The position numbers and the translations under genes were made by a program. From NCBI GenBank assembly GCA_036261615.1, contig DATAKK010000104.1, forward strand, positions 19,299 through 83,298: a stretch of DNA of 64,000 nt, written 5' to 3'. The notes below the pieces were generated by a model. That model ran no database searches and was not told the DNA's origin. It saw only the letters and a list, made by a program, of their open reading frames with translations. Shown in pieces: positions 35,891 through 44,273 of the stretch. The DNA comes from JAJYQH01 sp036261615 (GTDB taxonomy: Bacteria; Actinomycetota; Actinomycetes; Propionibacteriales; Propionibacteriaceae). Each line of letters starts with the position of its first letter. Positions within the stretch are counted from its first letter, which is position 1.

Positions 35891-37291
35891 ATGACGTTCC
35901 GGCCGGCGTTCCACCTCATCAGCCCGCATACGTGGCTCAACGACCCCAACGGGCTGTTCCACCGCGACGGCCTGTGGCACGCCTACTTCCAGAACAACCC
36001 GCTCGCCCTGCACTGGGGGAACATGTCGTGGGGGCACGCGACGTCCCCCGACCTGCTCACGTGGACCGCCCACGACGTCGCGATCCGGTTCGCCGACGGC
36101 GAGGACGTCTTCTCCGGCTCGGCGGTCGTGGACGCCGGCGACACCGCAGGGTTCCGGCGTCCGGACGACCAGGACGCACCGGTCGTCGCGATCTATACGG
36201 CGCACCACGTCGACGGCTCACCCCGCGCCGGCGTCGAGGCGGTGGCGCTCGCCGTGAGCCACGACGGGGGCTTCACCTTCGAGCGTCACCCCGGCAATCC
36301 GGTGCTCGACCGCCGCTCGGGCAACTTCCGCGATCCCAAGGTGTTCCGCTGGGGCGACGGGGACGCCGGGCACTGGATCCTCGCGGCGGTCGAGGCGGAA
36401 CACCGGCAGGTGTGGTTCTACGCCTCCGACGACCTCGTGCACTGGCGCGAGCTGTCGAGCTTCGGCCCGGCCGGGGAGGTGCGCGGGGCGTGGGAGTGCC
36501 CTGACCTCGTCCGCGTCCACGACCCCGGCACGGGCGAGGCGCTGTGGGCCCTGCTCGTGAGCATCAACCCGGGCGCGCCGTGGGGCGGCTCCGGCACCCA
36601 GTACTTCCTGGGTGACTTCGACGGCGTCCGGTTCACCCCGGTGACCACCCACCAGTGGCTGGACGCCGGCGCCGACAACTACGCGTCGGTCAGCTACCAC
36701 GACGCTCCCCCGGACGCCGGTGGCCTACCCCGCGTCGTCGTCCAGGGGTGGCTGTCGGCGTGGGAGTACGCGCGCGACAGCCCCACCGTCCCCGACGGGT
36801 TCCGGCACTGCCTCACGGCCCCCCGGGAGCTCACACTCACCCGCACATCCGACGGGCGGCCGACCCTGCGGCAGCGGTTCGCCGCGGAGGTGCCCGCGGG
36901 GCTCGAACCGCCCTCACCCGTCGCCCGGCCGCGCGACGGGAGCCTCGATCTCACCGACCCCCTGGGGCTGCTGGAGATCACCGGGACCGACCGGTTCACC
37001 CTCACCCTCGACGGCCTCGTCGTCCGCCTCGACGACGCTCGGTTGCGGCTCGAGCGCCCGGCTCAGGCCAACGAGCCGGTCGGCGACGGGTTCGCGCTGA
37101 GCGTCGACCAGCCGGTGGCGGTGCCCGGCGTGCAGATCCTCCTCGACCGGTGCAGCGCCGAGATCCTCGCCGATGCGGGACGCCTCTCGCTCACGTTCTC
37201 CCGCTACCCGTCCGGGCACGCGCCGCTGCATCTCGACACCCCGGACGCCGCTACCGTGACCCTCCGTGCCTGGCGGCCCGACCGGGCCTGA
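35891..37291 (+). CDS. GH32 beta-fructosidase (sucrose/fructan hydrolase)
   Basis: A 466-residue glycoside hydrolase with the complete GH32 triad: WLNDPNG (nucleophile Asp18), FRDPKV (transition-state Asp) and ECPDL (acid/base Glu). A five-bladed propeller is followed by the C-terminal beta-sandwich. No signal peptide, so it works in the cytoplasm on imported sucrose or fructo-oligosaccharides. No sugar transporter or kinase lies beside it. The ATG at 35891 begins the conserved MTFRPAFHLISPHTWLNDPNG. Confidence 0.95.
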   Translation: MTFRPAFHLISPHTWLNDPNGLFHRDGLWHAYFQNNPLALHWGNMSWGHATSPDLLTWTAHDVAIRFADGEDVFSGSAVVDAGDTAGFRRPDDQDAPVVAIYTAHHVDGSPRAGVEAVALAVSHDGGFTFERHPGNPVLDRRSGNFRDPKVFRWGDGDAGHWILAAVEAEHRQVWFYASDDLVHWRELSSFGPAGEVRGAWECPDLVRVHDPGTGEALWALLVSINPGAPWGGSGTQYFLGDFDGVRFTPVTTHQWLDAGADNYASVSYHDAPPDAGGLPRVVVQGWLSAWEYARDSPTVPDGFRHCLTAPRELTLTRTSDGRPTLRQRFAAEVPAGLEPPSPVARPRDGSLDLTDPLGLLEITGTDRFTLTLDGLVVRLDDARLRLERPAQANEPVGDGFALSVDQPVAVPGVQILLDRCSAEILADAGRLSLTFSRYPSGHAPLHLDTPDAATVTLRAWRPDRA

Positions 37292-37308
37292 CCGGCGTCC
37301 GTCAGGCC
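37285..37308. terminator. hairpin terminator between GH32 and convergent gene
   Basis: GGCCTGAC at 37285-37292 pairs perfectly with GTCAGGCC at 37301-37308. The 8-base loop CGGCGTCC contains the window-wide GGCGTCC heptamer. The stem includes both stop codons (TGA of GH32, and TGA of the minus-strand small gene). It can end transcription from both sides. Confidence 0.6.
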
Positions 37309-37487
37309 GGGCGCGACGTGGGACGGGGCCGTTCGGGCACCTCGTCGGTCGACCTCGCCCACCCCTCCGCCGCACTGCGCCGCCGTCGCAGCGCCCGGGC
37401 GGCCGCGGTGGCGGCCAGTGCGAGCCCGGTCGAGAGCAGCGTCAGGGCCAGGGTCTGCCTGATGTCGGCTGAGCGGTCAGACGCCAT
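37302..37487 (-). CDS. possible small membrane protein
   Basis: A 61-codon ORF whose start overlaps the end of the upstream 620-residue gene by 11 bp. It would encode one hydrophobic helix (TLALTLLSTGLALAATAAARAL) followed by an Arg-rich, Pro-rich tail. Overlap and topology make it plausible as a translationally coupled gene, but GC-rich DNA can produce such frames by chance and the ribosome site is weak. Confidence 0.4.
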   Translation of the reverse strand: MASDRSADIRQTLALTLLSTGLALAATAAARALRRRRSAAEGWARSTDEVPERPRPTSRPA

Positions 37488-39339
37488 CGGGACCCGTCAC
37501 CTCTCGCAGGCCGTCGACCCAGTCGAGCCGCAGCGTGTGCTGGGGAGTGGTCACGGTGATCTCGGTCGGACGCCGCGGCACCCGGCCCCACGGGGTGTCG
37601 TAGCGGGGATAGCTCGTCGATTCGGGGACCCCGTCGACGAGGAACTCGCCCCCCGCGACGAGGTCGAACCGGTGGGTGGGCGTGCTCCACACGAGGCGTG
37701 GGCCGCGACGCTGCAACGGGTGGCGCTTGAGCGCCTCGACGAGGTGGGTGAGGGTGCCGAACTCGCCCCGGTCGGTGACCGCGACCGCCCAGGCCGTCAC
37801 CGGCCCCCGCTGGAGCACCTCCGCCTCGGTGACCAGTTCGAGCGGCTCGAGCGACACGATGCCGATGAAGCTGTCGCCGCGGCGTCCGGCCAGCCACCGC
37901 TCGCCGAGGCTCGTCTCGTCGAAGCGGGAGAACGGGAAGTGCAGGTGCGAGAACCGGTGCCGGAAGCCCTCGAGGTAGCCGGAGCGGTGCACGGTGTCGT
38001 AGCTGGCGAGCAGCACGTTGCGGTGCTGGGCGACGTCGGGGTTGATGCCGTTGCCCACCCAGCCCGACGGCGTCGGGGGGCGCGACTCGCTGCCGAGGGT
38101 GGTGCTGCCGGGGTGGGTGGCGAACACCGAGATGTCGCCGGGGAGCATCGCCTGCCAGATGTGCTGCTGGTCGCCGAAGCGGCCCGGCTGGTAGCGCTGG
38201 GCCGTGGACAGCTGGTAGTGCGGCGTGCGGAAGGTCAGCACGTTGGCGCGGTGGAGGGCGGCCCCCTGGGTGATCGGGTTGAGCATGCGCACGGCGACCG
38301 GGGCGAGGGCGGGACGCAGCTTGTCGAACCTCGCGAGCGGGGCCAGGAAGCGGTTGCGGCCGATGCCGGTGCGGCGGAACTCCTCGAGGGTCGCGGAGAT
38401 GCCCTCGGGCGTGGTGAACGCCTCCATCGCCCAGAGCAGGCGCAGCCGGGCGTCGCGTCGCGCCTCGGGGTCGTGCGGCTCGCGGCGGTGCACCTCCGCC
38501 TCCACCTCGTCGACGTCGAGCCCGTAGGACGCCCGCACCTCGACCTCGCCGGTGTAGGCGGCGACGTCCCGGATGGCGTGCGGCACCTGGTAGACGTCGC
38601 GCCCGATGAACACCGACGACAGGTCGTCCGGGTCGAAGGCCTGGGGGGTCTCGAACACCTCCCGCAGGATCGTGTTGATCTCGGCGCGACTGGGACGGGC
38701 CTTCTGCCGGGAGTAGGCCCGCCCGGCGCTCGCCGCGAACCGCCCCGAGAAGCGGTGCAGCGCGATGTCGTAGAACAGCAGGTCGAGCACCATCGTCGCC
38801 CGGGTGACGAGGTCGGGATCCTCGGCATGGTCGATGAGCACCGACAGCCCGATGATGTCGATCTCGTAATAGGTGTTGGAGAGCCACTCGCTGAAGCCGT
38901 AGAGGAAGCGGTCGTCGAGCCAGCCCCGGAGCCGGCGCTCGGCGAGCTCGCGCTTCTGCACGCCGGTGCGGCCGTCGTTGGTGAAGTGACGGTCGGGCAG
39001 GGCCTGGCCGGCGAGGTACTCGCACACGGCGAGGAGCAACTGGTGGGTCTCGCTCCACGTGCACATGGAGTCGTTGCCGCGCTCGCGCCAGTGGTACTTG
39101 AACCCGAGCACCGTCTGCTCGATGCGGGCGCGCTGCTCGGGCCGGAGCAGGTCGCCGCCGCGGAGGTAGAGCTTGAGGATGCCGAGGAGCCGGTGGTCGC
39201 TGAGGTCGAGCCGCGCGTCGATGAAGTCGAGGCGGCGCGTCAACCACGCCTCGTCGCGGCGTCCCTCGGCCACGTCGAGGGCGAGGGTTCGGTAGGGCGA
39301 GGAGTGGGGCTCCCAGCCGGCAACGCCGTCGAGGTTCAA
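37477..39339 (-). CDS. unrecognised 620-residue protein, possibly alpha/alpha-toroid type
   Basis: I do not recognise this family. No signal peptide or membrane segment. The N-terminal half is helical and contains YHWRERGNDSMCTWSETHQLLLAVCEYLAGQ, reminiscent of alpha/alpha-toroid lyases and glycosidases. The last 200 residues look beta-rich (HRFSHLHFPFSRFDE, SFIGIVSLEPLELVTE, HPLQRRGPRLVWST). A role in carbohydrate processing is only a guess, helped by the convergent GH32 neighbour. The TTG at 39339 has a GGGAG site 5 bases upstream and a good promoter before it. Confidence 0.7.
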   Translation of the reverse strand: MNLDGVAGWEPHSSPYRTLALDVAEGRRDEAWLTRRLDFIDARLDLSDHRLLGILKLYLRGGDLLRPEQRARIEQTVLGFKYHWRERGNDSMCTWSETHQLLLAVCEYLAGQALPDRHFTNDGRTGVQKRELAERRLRGWLDDRFLYGFSEWLSNTYYEIDIIGLSVLIDHAEDPDLVTRATMVLDLLFYDIALHRFSGRFAASAGRAYSRQKARPSRAEINTILREVFETPQAFDPDDLSSVFIGRDVYQVPHAIRDVAAYTGEVEVRASYGLDVDEVEAEVHRREPHDPEARRDARLRLLWAMEAFTTPEGISATLEEFRRTGIGRNRFLAPLARFDKLRPALAPVAVRMLNPITQGAALHRANVLTFRTPHYQLSTAQRYQPGRFGDQQHIWQAMLPGDISVFATHPGSTTLGSESRPPTPSGWVGNGINPDVAQHRNVLLASYDTVHRSGYLEGFRHRFSHLHFPFSRFDETSLGERWLAGRRGDSFIGIVSLEPLELVTEAEVLQRGPVTAWAVAVTDRGEFGTLTHLVEALKRHPLQRRGPRLVWSTPTHRFDLVAGGEFLVDGVPESTSYPRYDTPWGRVPRRPTEITVTTPQHTLRLDWVDGLREVTGPDGV

Positions 39340-39360
39340 CAGGACTCCCTTCGTGGCGCC

Positions 39361-39389
39361 AAGATAGCGAACTTGGCCCGGCCAGTGAA
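39361..39389 (-). promoter_or_regulatory. promoter for the 620-residue gene (-35 TTCACT, -10 TATCTT)
   Basis: On the minus strand TTCACT (39389-39384) and TATCTT (39366-39361) are exactly 17 bp apart and 22 bp before the TTG start. Spacing is ideal for a housekeeping sigma factor. Confidence 0.5.
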
Positions 39390-39507
39390 CCCGCCATGAG
39401 GGGGGACGCCTGGAGTGGCGATTGAGGGTCTGGCGAGCAGCTTCGAGCCCGCCGAGGGATCCGGGCGCGGGAACACCGGGCGGGGTACCGGCGCCTACGC
39501 TGGGCTC

Positions 39508-39930
39508 ATGAGTTCAGATGTCGTGGCCTGCCCGGCCTGCGGGGCGCGCAACCGGGTTCCGGCTTCCGCGTCGGGCACCCCGAGGTGCGCGAAGTGCCAC
39601 GCGCCGCTGCCCTGGGTCGTCGCCGCGGACGAGACGAGCTTCGACTCCGCCGTCGACGCGTCAGTGCCGGTGCTGCTCGACCTGTGGGCGCCCTGGTGCG
39701 CGCCGTGCCGCATGGTCAGCCCCATCCTCGAGCGGCTGGCCGGCGAGAACGCCGGGCGGCTCAAGCTGGTGAAGGTCGACGTCGACCAGTCGCCGCGGGT
39801 GATGACCCGCTTCGGCGTCCAGGCGATCCCGACGCTGGTGATCCTCAAGGGTGGCCGGGAGGTGTCCCGGCAGCAGGGCGCCGGCAACAGGGCACAGTTG
39901 TCGGCGTGGATCGGCCGTCACCTGACATGA
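39508..39930 (+). CDS. thioredoxin with N-terminal zinc ribbon (Trx2-like)
   Basis: A 140-residue cytoplasmic thioredoxin. Two CxxC pairs (Cys8/11 and Cys27/30) form a Trx2-type zinc ribbon, and the active site is WCAPC (Cys64, Cys67). The conserved cis-proline is in AIPTLVIL. The ATG at 39508 was chosen so that the zinc ribbon starts the protein. Its stop overlaps the histidine kinase start (ATGA). Confidence 0.93.
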   Translation: MSSDVVACPACGARNRVPASASGTPRCAKCHAPLPWVVAADETSFDSAVDASVPVLLDLWAPWCAPCRMVSPILERLAGENAGRLKLVKVDVDQSPRVMTRFGVQAIPTLVILKGGREVSRQQGAGNRAQLSAWIGRHLT

Positions 39931-41192
39931 GCGACGCCGCCCCTCCCGCCCCGGCGCCGGGCGGCCGCGGGCCGGTGCGGCTGTCGCTGCCCCGGGGAGG
40001 GCTGGCGTCCGACATTGCCGTCACCATGGGCCTGCTCGCGGTGCTCGTGGCGATCTTCCCCGCCGACTCGATGCTCAGCGCCGCCGGGAACTTCCTCATG
40101 GTGGCCTCGATGGCCCTCCGCCGCCGGGCGCCGTTCGTCATGCTCGCCCTCATCACCGTCGGCGGGGTGCTCGTGCTCATCGGCTCGAACCGGGTGGTGC
40201 CGGGGGTCGTCGTCGTCCCCCTGGCCGCCTACTCGGTGGCCCGCTGGGTGCCCGGACGCGCGTCCCGGCTCGCGCTGATCATCGGCGCCGCGGCGTCCAT
40301 GCTCGGGCCGATCCGGTGGACGGGCAGCTTCGGCCCGATCATGACGAGCGACCTCAACCGGCTGGTGGCGATCGCGGTGCTCACGGTGATGTGCGCGGGC
40401 TCGGTGCTGGCGCCCTACGCGATGGGACGCCGGGTGCTCGAGTCGGTGCGGCTGCTCGAGCAGCGCCAGGCCGCCCAGGCCGAGCGGGAGGCGCACACCC
40501 TCGCCGAGCAGGAGCAGCAGCTGCGGATCAGCGAGGCCCGCAGCCGGGCCCAGATCGCCCGGGAGTTGCACGACATCGTCGCCCACTCGTTGTCGGTGAT
40601 GATCGTGCAGGCCGAGGGTGGCCGGGCGCTGGCCGCGAAGCGGCCCGAGGCCGCGCTCGAGGCGCTCGACACGATCGCCGAGTCGGGCCGGGAGGCGCTG
40701 TCGGAGATGCGGCGGATCGTCGCCGTGCTCCGGGGCAGCCCGACCGAGGACGCCGACTACTCGCCCACCCCGGGGCTCGGTGACATCCCCGACCTGGTCG
40801 CGCGGTCCGGCGTCCGGGCGGAGCTGCGGGTGATCGGCGACCCGCCGCACGTGCCGCAGACGCTCGGACTCACGGCCTTCCGGGTGGTTCAGGAGGCGCT
40901 CACCAACGTGCTCCGGCATGCCGGGCCCGGCGCGACGGCGTCGGTGACCCTCACCCACGAGCGCGGGCGGGTGCGGGTCGACGTCAGCGACGACGGGCGG
41001 GGGGCCGACGCGGCGTCCGACGGTCACGGGACCGGCCTGCGGGGCATGCGCGAGCGGGTGGAGGCCATGGGCGGCAGACTCACTACCGGCCCGCGCCCCG
41101 AGGGTGGTTTCCTGGTGCGCGCGGAGCTGCCGTTCGTGCCCACCCCGCCCAACCATTCCGCGCCCGACCACTCCTGGGGGAGCCAGCCATGA
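39927..41192 (+). CDS. NarL-type sensor histidine kinase
   Basis: A 421-residue kinase. A membrane sensor of about five hydrophobic segments (residues 28-165), without a clear extracellular domain, is followed by a coiled coil (170-205). The HisKA_3 domain has ELHDIVAHSLSVM (His215) and the ATPase ends with DDGRGADAASDGHGTGLRGMRERV. It phosphorylates the response regulator encoded next, which overlaps by 4 bp. Stimulus unknown. Confidence 0.93.
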   Translation: MSDAAPPAPAPGGRGPVRLSLPRGGLASDIAVTMGLLAVLVAIFPADSMLSAAGNFLMVASMALRRRAPFVMLALITVGGVLVLIGSNRVVPGVVVVPLAAYSVARWVPGRASRLALIIGAAASMLGPIRWTGSFGPIMTSDLNRLVAIAVLTVMCAGSVLAPYAMGRRVLESVRLLEQRQAAQAEREAHTLAEQEQQLRISEARSRAQIARELHDIVAHSLSVMIVQAEGGRALAAKRPEAALEALDTIAESGREALSEMRRIVAVLRGSPTEDADYSPTPGLGDIPDLVARSGVRAELRVIGDPPHVPQTLGLTAFRVVQEALTNVLRHAGPGATASVTLTHERGRVRVDVSDDGRGADAASDGHGTGLRGMRERVEAMGGRLTTGPRPEGGFLVRAELPFVPTPPNHSAPDHSWGSQP

Positions 41193-41863
41193 CCCAACCC
41201 GCCGCGACCTCCCGGATCAGCGTCCTCATCGTCGACGACCAGTCGCTGGTGCGCAGCGGGTTCCGCATGCTCATCGAGTCGGAGGACGACATGGAGGTGG
41301 CCGGCGAGGCCGCCGACGGCGCTCAGGCGCTGCAGCTGCTCGCCCAGCGCCCGGTCGACGTCGTGCTCATGGACATCCGGATGCCGGTGCTCGACGGGGT
41401 CGAGACGACCCGCCGGATCGCTGCGGAAGGAATCCCGGCGCGGGTGCTCGTGCTCACGACCTTCGACGTCGACGAGTACGTCTTCGCCGCGCTCAAGGCG
41501 GGGGCGTCCGGCTTCCTGCTCAAGGACGCCCGTCCGGGCGACCTGCTCAGCGCGATCCGCAACGTGGCCGCGGGGGACGCCGTCATGGCCCCGAGCACCA
41601 CCAAGCGGCTGCTCGAGCATGTGGTGCCCCACCTCCCGGACGCCCCGCGGCAGGAGGACCCGCGGCTGGCCCTGCTCACCGACCGGGAGCGGGAGGTGCT
41701 GCGGGAGATCGTCACCGGGGCGACCAATTCCGAGATCGCCACCACCCTGTTCATGGCCGAGGGCACGGTGAAGACCCACATCGGACACCTGCTGGCCAAG
41801 CTGCAGTGCCGCGACCGGGTGGGGCTCGTGCTGTTCGCCCACGAGGTCGGCCTGCTCCGCTGA
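41189..41863 (+). CDS. NarL/FixJ-family response regulator
   Basis: A 224-residue DNA-binding regulator. The receiver domain has phosphoacceptor Asp62 in VLMDIRMPVLDG, with DD at 16-17 and the switch Lys in FLLKDA. The C-terminal LuxR helix-turn-helix reads LTDREREVLREIVTGATNSEIATTLFMAEGTVKTHI. Translationally coupled to the kinase. Targets unknown. Confidence 0.95.
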   Translation: MTQPAATSRISVLIVDDQSLVRSGFRMLIESEDDMEVAGEAADGAQALQLLAQRPVDVVLMDIRMPVLDGVETTRRIAAEGIPARVLVLTTFDVDEYVFAALKAGASGFLLKDARPGDLLSAIRNVAAGDAVMAPSTTKRLLEHVVPHLPDAPRQEDPRLALLTDREREVLREIVTGATNSEIATTLFMAEGTVKTHIGHLLAKLQCRDRVGLVLFAHEVGLLR

Positions 41864-41869
41864 GCCCGG

Positions 41870-42358
41870 TCAGAAGACCGGCGACTCCACCGGGGGCACG
41901 TCGCGGAGCGCGCGCACGGTGGCGAGGGCGGCGACGGCCGCCTCGTAGCCCTTGTCCTCCTTGGACCCCTCGAGGCCGGCCCGGTCGAGCGCCTGCTGGT
42001 CGTCGTCGCAGGTGAGGACGCCGAAGCCGATCGGCGTCCGGAAGCGCACCGAGACGTCGGTGAGGCCCATCGTCGCCGCCTGGCAGACGTAGTCGAAGTG
42101 GGGGGTGCCGCCGCGGATGACCACGCCGAGCGCGACCAGCGCGTCGAAGCGCTCCGCGAGGGTGGCGCAGGCGACCGGCAGTTCGAAGCTGCCGGGTACC
42201 CGGACGAGCGGGGCGTCGGGCAGGCCGGCGTCCGCCAGGGCGCGCTGCGCGCCGCCGATGAGGCCGTTCATCACGGTCTCGTGCCAGCTGGCGGCGACGA
42301 TCGCGATCCGCAGGCCGCTCGCGTCGACGGTGAGGTTGGGGGCGCCGTGTCCGGCCAT
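41870..42358 (-). CDS. ribH: 6,7-dimethyl-8-ribityllumazine synthase
   Basis: Penultimate enzyme of riboflavin synthesis; joins 5-amino-6-ribitylaminouracil and dihydroxybutanone phosphate. The 162-residue protein has the family motifs VPGSFELP, GVVIRGGTPHFDYV and GVLTCDDDQQALDR. The ATG shares one base with the RibBA stop (TGATG). Last gene of the rib operon. Confidence 0.96.
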   Translation of the reverse strand: MAGHGAPNLTVDASGLRIAIVAASWHETVMNGLIGGAQRALADAGLPDAPLVRVPGSFELPVACATLAERFDALVALGVVIRGGTPHFDYVCQAATMGLTDVSVRFRTPIGFGVLTCDDDQQALDRAGLEGSKEDKGYEAAVAALATVRALRDVPPVESPVF

Positions 42359-43665
42359 CAGAGTCCTCCGGTGCTGTCGAGGGTGTCGAGACTGGGGTCG
42401 AGGGTGGGGTCGAGCACCGGGCTGTCCGGCGTGCTGGTGTCGACGCTCGCGAGCCGCTCCAGGCTCAGCGTGTGGCCCATCCGGTCGCGCTTGGTGCGCA
42501 GGTAGCGCACGTTCGCCGGGTTGGCGGGCAGCTCGATCGGCTCGACCTCGACGACGTCGATGCCTCCGGCGATGAGCTCTGTGCGCTTGCCCGGGTTGTT
42601 GCTCAGCAGCCGGACCGCCTCGACGCCCAGGGCGTGCAGGATCCCGGCGGCGGCTCCGTATTCGCGGTCGTCGACCGGCAGGCCCAGTTGCAGTTGCGCG
42701 TCGACGGTGTCGGCGCCGGCGTCCTGCAGGGCGTAGGCACGCAGTTTGTCGAGCAGGCCGATGCCGCGCCCCTCGTGGCCGCGGAGGTAGATGACGACGC
42801 CGGGCTGCTCGGCGATGCGGCGCAGCGACTCCTGGAGCTGGGGCCCGCAGTCGCAGCGCAGCGATCCGAACACGTCGCCGGTGAGGCACTCCGAGTGCAC
42901 CCGGACCAGCGGGACGTCGGCGGCGTCCCCGAGGCCGTGGGGGCTGATCATCGCCATGTGCTCGGCACCGGTGACCAGGTCGAGGTAGCCGACGGTCTCG
43001 AAGACGCCCCCGGCGAGGGGCACGCGGGTGCGGGCGCGCTCGCTCACCCGGTCGTGGCGCTGACGCCACACGACGAGGTCGGCGATGGTGATCACCGGCA
43101 GCCCGAACTCCGCGCCCAGCGCGAGCACCTCGGGGGTGCGCATCATCGTGCCGTCGTCGTTGACCACCTCGCCGATCGCGCCGACGGGCGTGAGCCCGGC
43201 CAGCCGGCAGAGGTCGACCGCCGCCTCGGTGTGCCCGGGGCGCTCGAGGACGCCGCCGGCGCGCGCCCGCAGCGGGAGCACGTGACCGGGGCGGATGAGG
43301 TCGCCCGCCGTGGCACCGGACGCCGCCAGCGTCCGGATCGTGTGCGCCCGGTCGGCGGCGCTGATGCCGGTCGTGACCCCGCTCGCCGCGTCGACGGTGA
43401 CCGTGTACGCGGTCCGCAGCGGGTCCTGGTTCTGCGGGACCATGAGCGGCAGGTCCAGCATGTCGGCCCGGGCGGCCGGCATCGGGGCGCAGATGTAGCC
43501 CGAGGTGTGCCTGATGGTCCAGGCGAGCCAGGAGTCGGTGAGGGTGTCGGCGGCGAGGATGACGTCGCCCTCGTTCTCGCGTGCGGCGTCGTCGAGGGCG
43601 AGCACCGGGAGGCCCCGGCGCAGGGCGTCCAGCGCCTGCTCGATGCTGGCGAAGTCTCCGGTCAT
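42358..43665 (-). CDS. ribBA: bifunctional 3,4-DHBP synthase / GTP cyclohydrolase II
   Basis: A 435-residue fusion. The N-terminal DHBP synthase (about 1-205) has DDAARENEGDVI and RPGHVLPLRA. The GTP cyclohydrolase II part (about 206-400) has the zinc motif HSECLTGDVFGSLRCDCG and YLRGHEGRGIGL. The last 25 residues are an Asp/Pro/Ser/Thr-rich tail (DPTLDPSLDTLD) not needed for the fold. Overlaps ribE upstream (ATGA) and ribH downstream. Confidence 0.96.
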   Translation of the reverse strand: MTGDFASIEQALDALRRGLPVLALDDAARENEGDVILAADTLTDSWLAWTIRHTSGYICAPMPAARADMLDLPLMVPQNQDPLRTAYTVTVDAASGVTTGISAADRAHTIRTLAASGATAGDLIRPGHVLPLRARAGGVLERPGHTEAAVDLCRLAGLTPVGAIGEVVNDDGTMMRTPEVLALGAEFGLPVITIADLVVWRQRHDRVSERARTRVPLAGGVFETVGYLDLVTGAEHMAMISPHGLGDAADVPLVRVHSECLTGDVFGSLRCDCGPQLQESLRRIAEQPGVVIYLRGHEGRGIGLLDKLRAYALQDAGADTVDAQLQLGLPVDDREYGAAAGILHALGVEAVRLLSNNPGKRTELIAGGIDVVEVEPIELPANPANVRYLRTKRDRMGHTLSLERLASVDTSTPDSPVLDPTLDPSLDTLDSTGGL

Positions 43666-44273
43666 GCCCGGACTCCTTCCGTGTCGCGGGCGGCGAGCAG
43701 CCGCTCGACGTACTTGGCGAGCACGTCGACCTCGAGGTTGACGACATCGCCGGGCTGTTTGTGCCCGAGGGTGGTGAGGTCGAGGGTGGTCGGGATGAGC
43801 GACACCTCGAACCAGTCGGGGCCGATCGCCGACACCGTGAGCGAGACGCCGTCGACGGTGATCGAGCCCTTCTCGACGACGTAGCGGGCGAGGTCGGCGG
43901 GCAGTTCGATCCGCACGACCTCCCACCGCTCGCCGGGGGTGCGGGCGAGTACGCGGGCGGTGCCGTCGACGTGGCCCTGCACGACGTGGCCCCCGAACCT
44001 CGAGGACGCCGCCATCGCCCGCTCGAGGTTCACCCGGGCTCCCGGCGTGAGGTCGCCCAGCGAGCTGCGGTGCAGGGTCTCGGCCATGACATCGACGCTG
44101 AACGTGCGCTCGTCGTGCTCGACGACGGTGAGACAGACGCCGTTGACGCTGATCGACCCGCCGTGCTCGGCATCGCTCACCACGAGCGGGCCCTCGATCC
44201 GCAGCACGGCGGCGTCCGCGGTGCGCTCGATCGCGGTGACCGTGCCGAGTTCCTCGACGATTCCGGTGAACAT
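43662..44273 (-). CDS. ribE: riboflavin synthase alpha subunit
   Basis: A 203-residue enzyme that dismutates two dimethylribityllumazine molecules to riboflavin. It has two tandem lumazine-binding domains, each with its own GxxSxxVxGVxLTV motif (GGSISVNGVCLTV and KGSITVDGVSLTV), and the standard start MFTGIVEELG. The ATG shares a base with the RibD stop. Confidence 0.96.
   Translation of the reverse strand: MFTGIVEELGTVTAIERTADAAVLRIEGPLVVSDAEHGGSISVNGVCLTVVEHDERTFSVDVMAETLHRSSLGDLTPGARVNLERAMAASSRFGGHVVQGHVDGTARVLARTPGERWEVVRIELPADLARYVVEKGSITVDGVSLTVSAIGPDWFEVSLIPTTLDLTTLGHKQPGDVVNLEVDVLAKYVERLLAARDTEGVRA

Noticed and set aside
37477..39339. Assignment of the 620-residue protein to GH65 or heparinase families
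   Set aside because: Only a loose resemblance in helical layout and WSETH-type residues; no diagnostic motif, so no family name is given.
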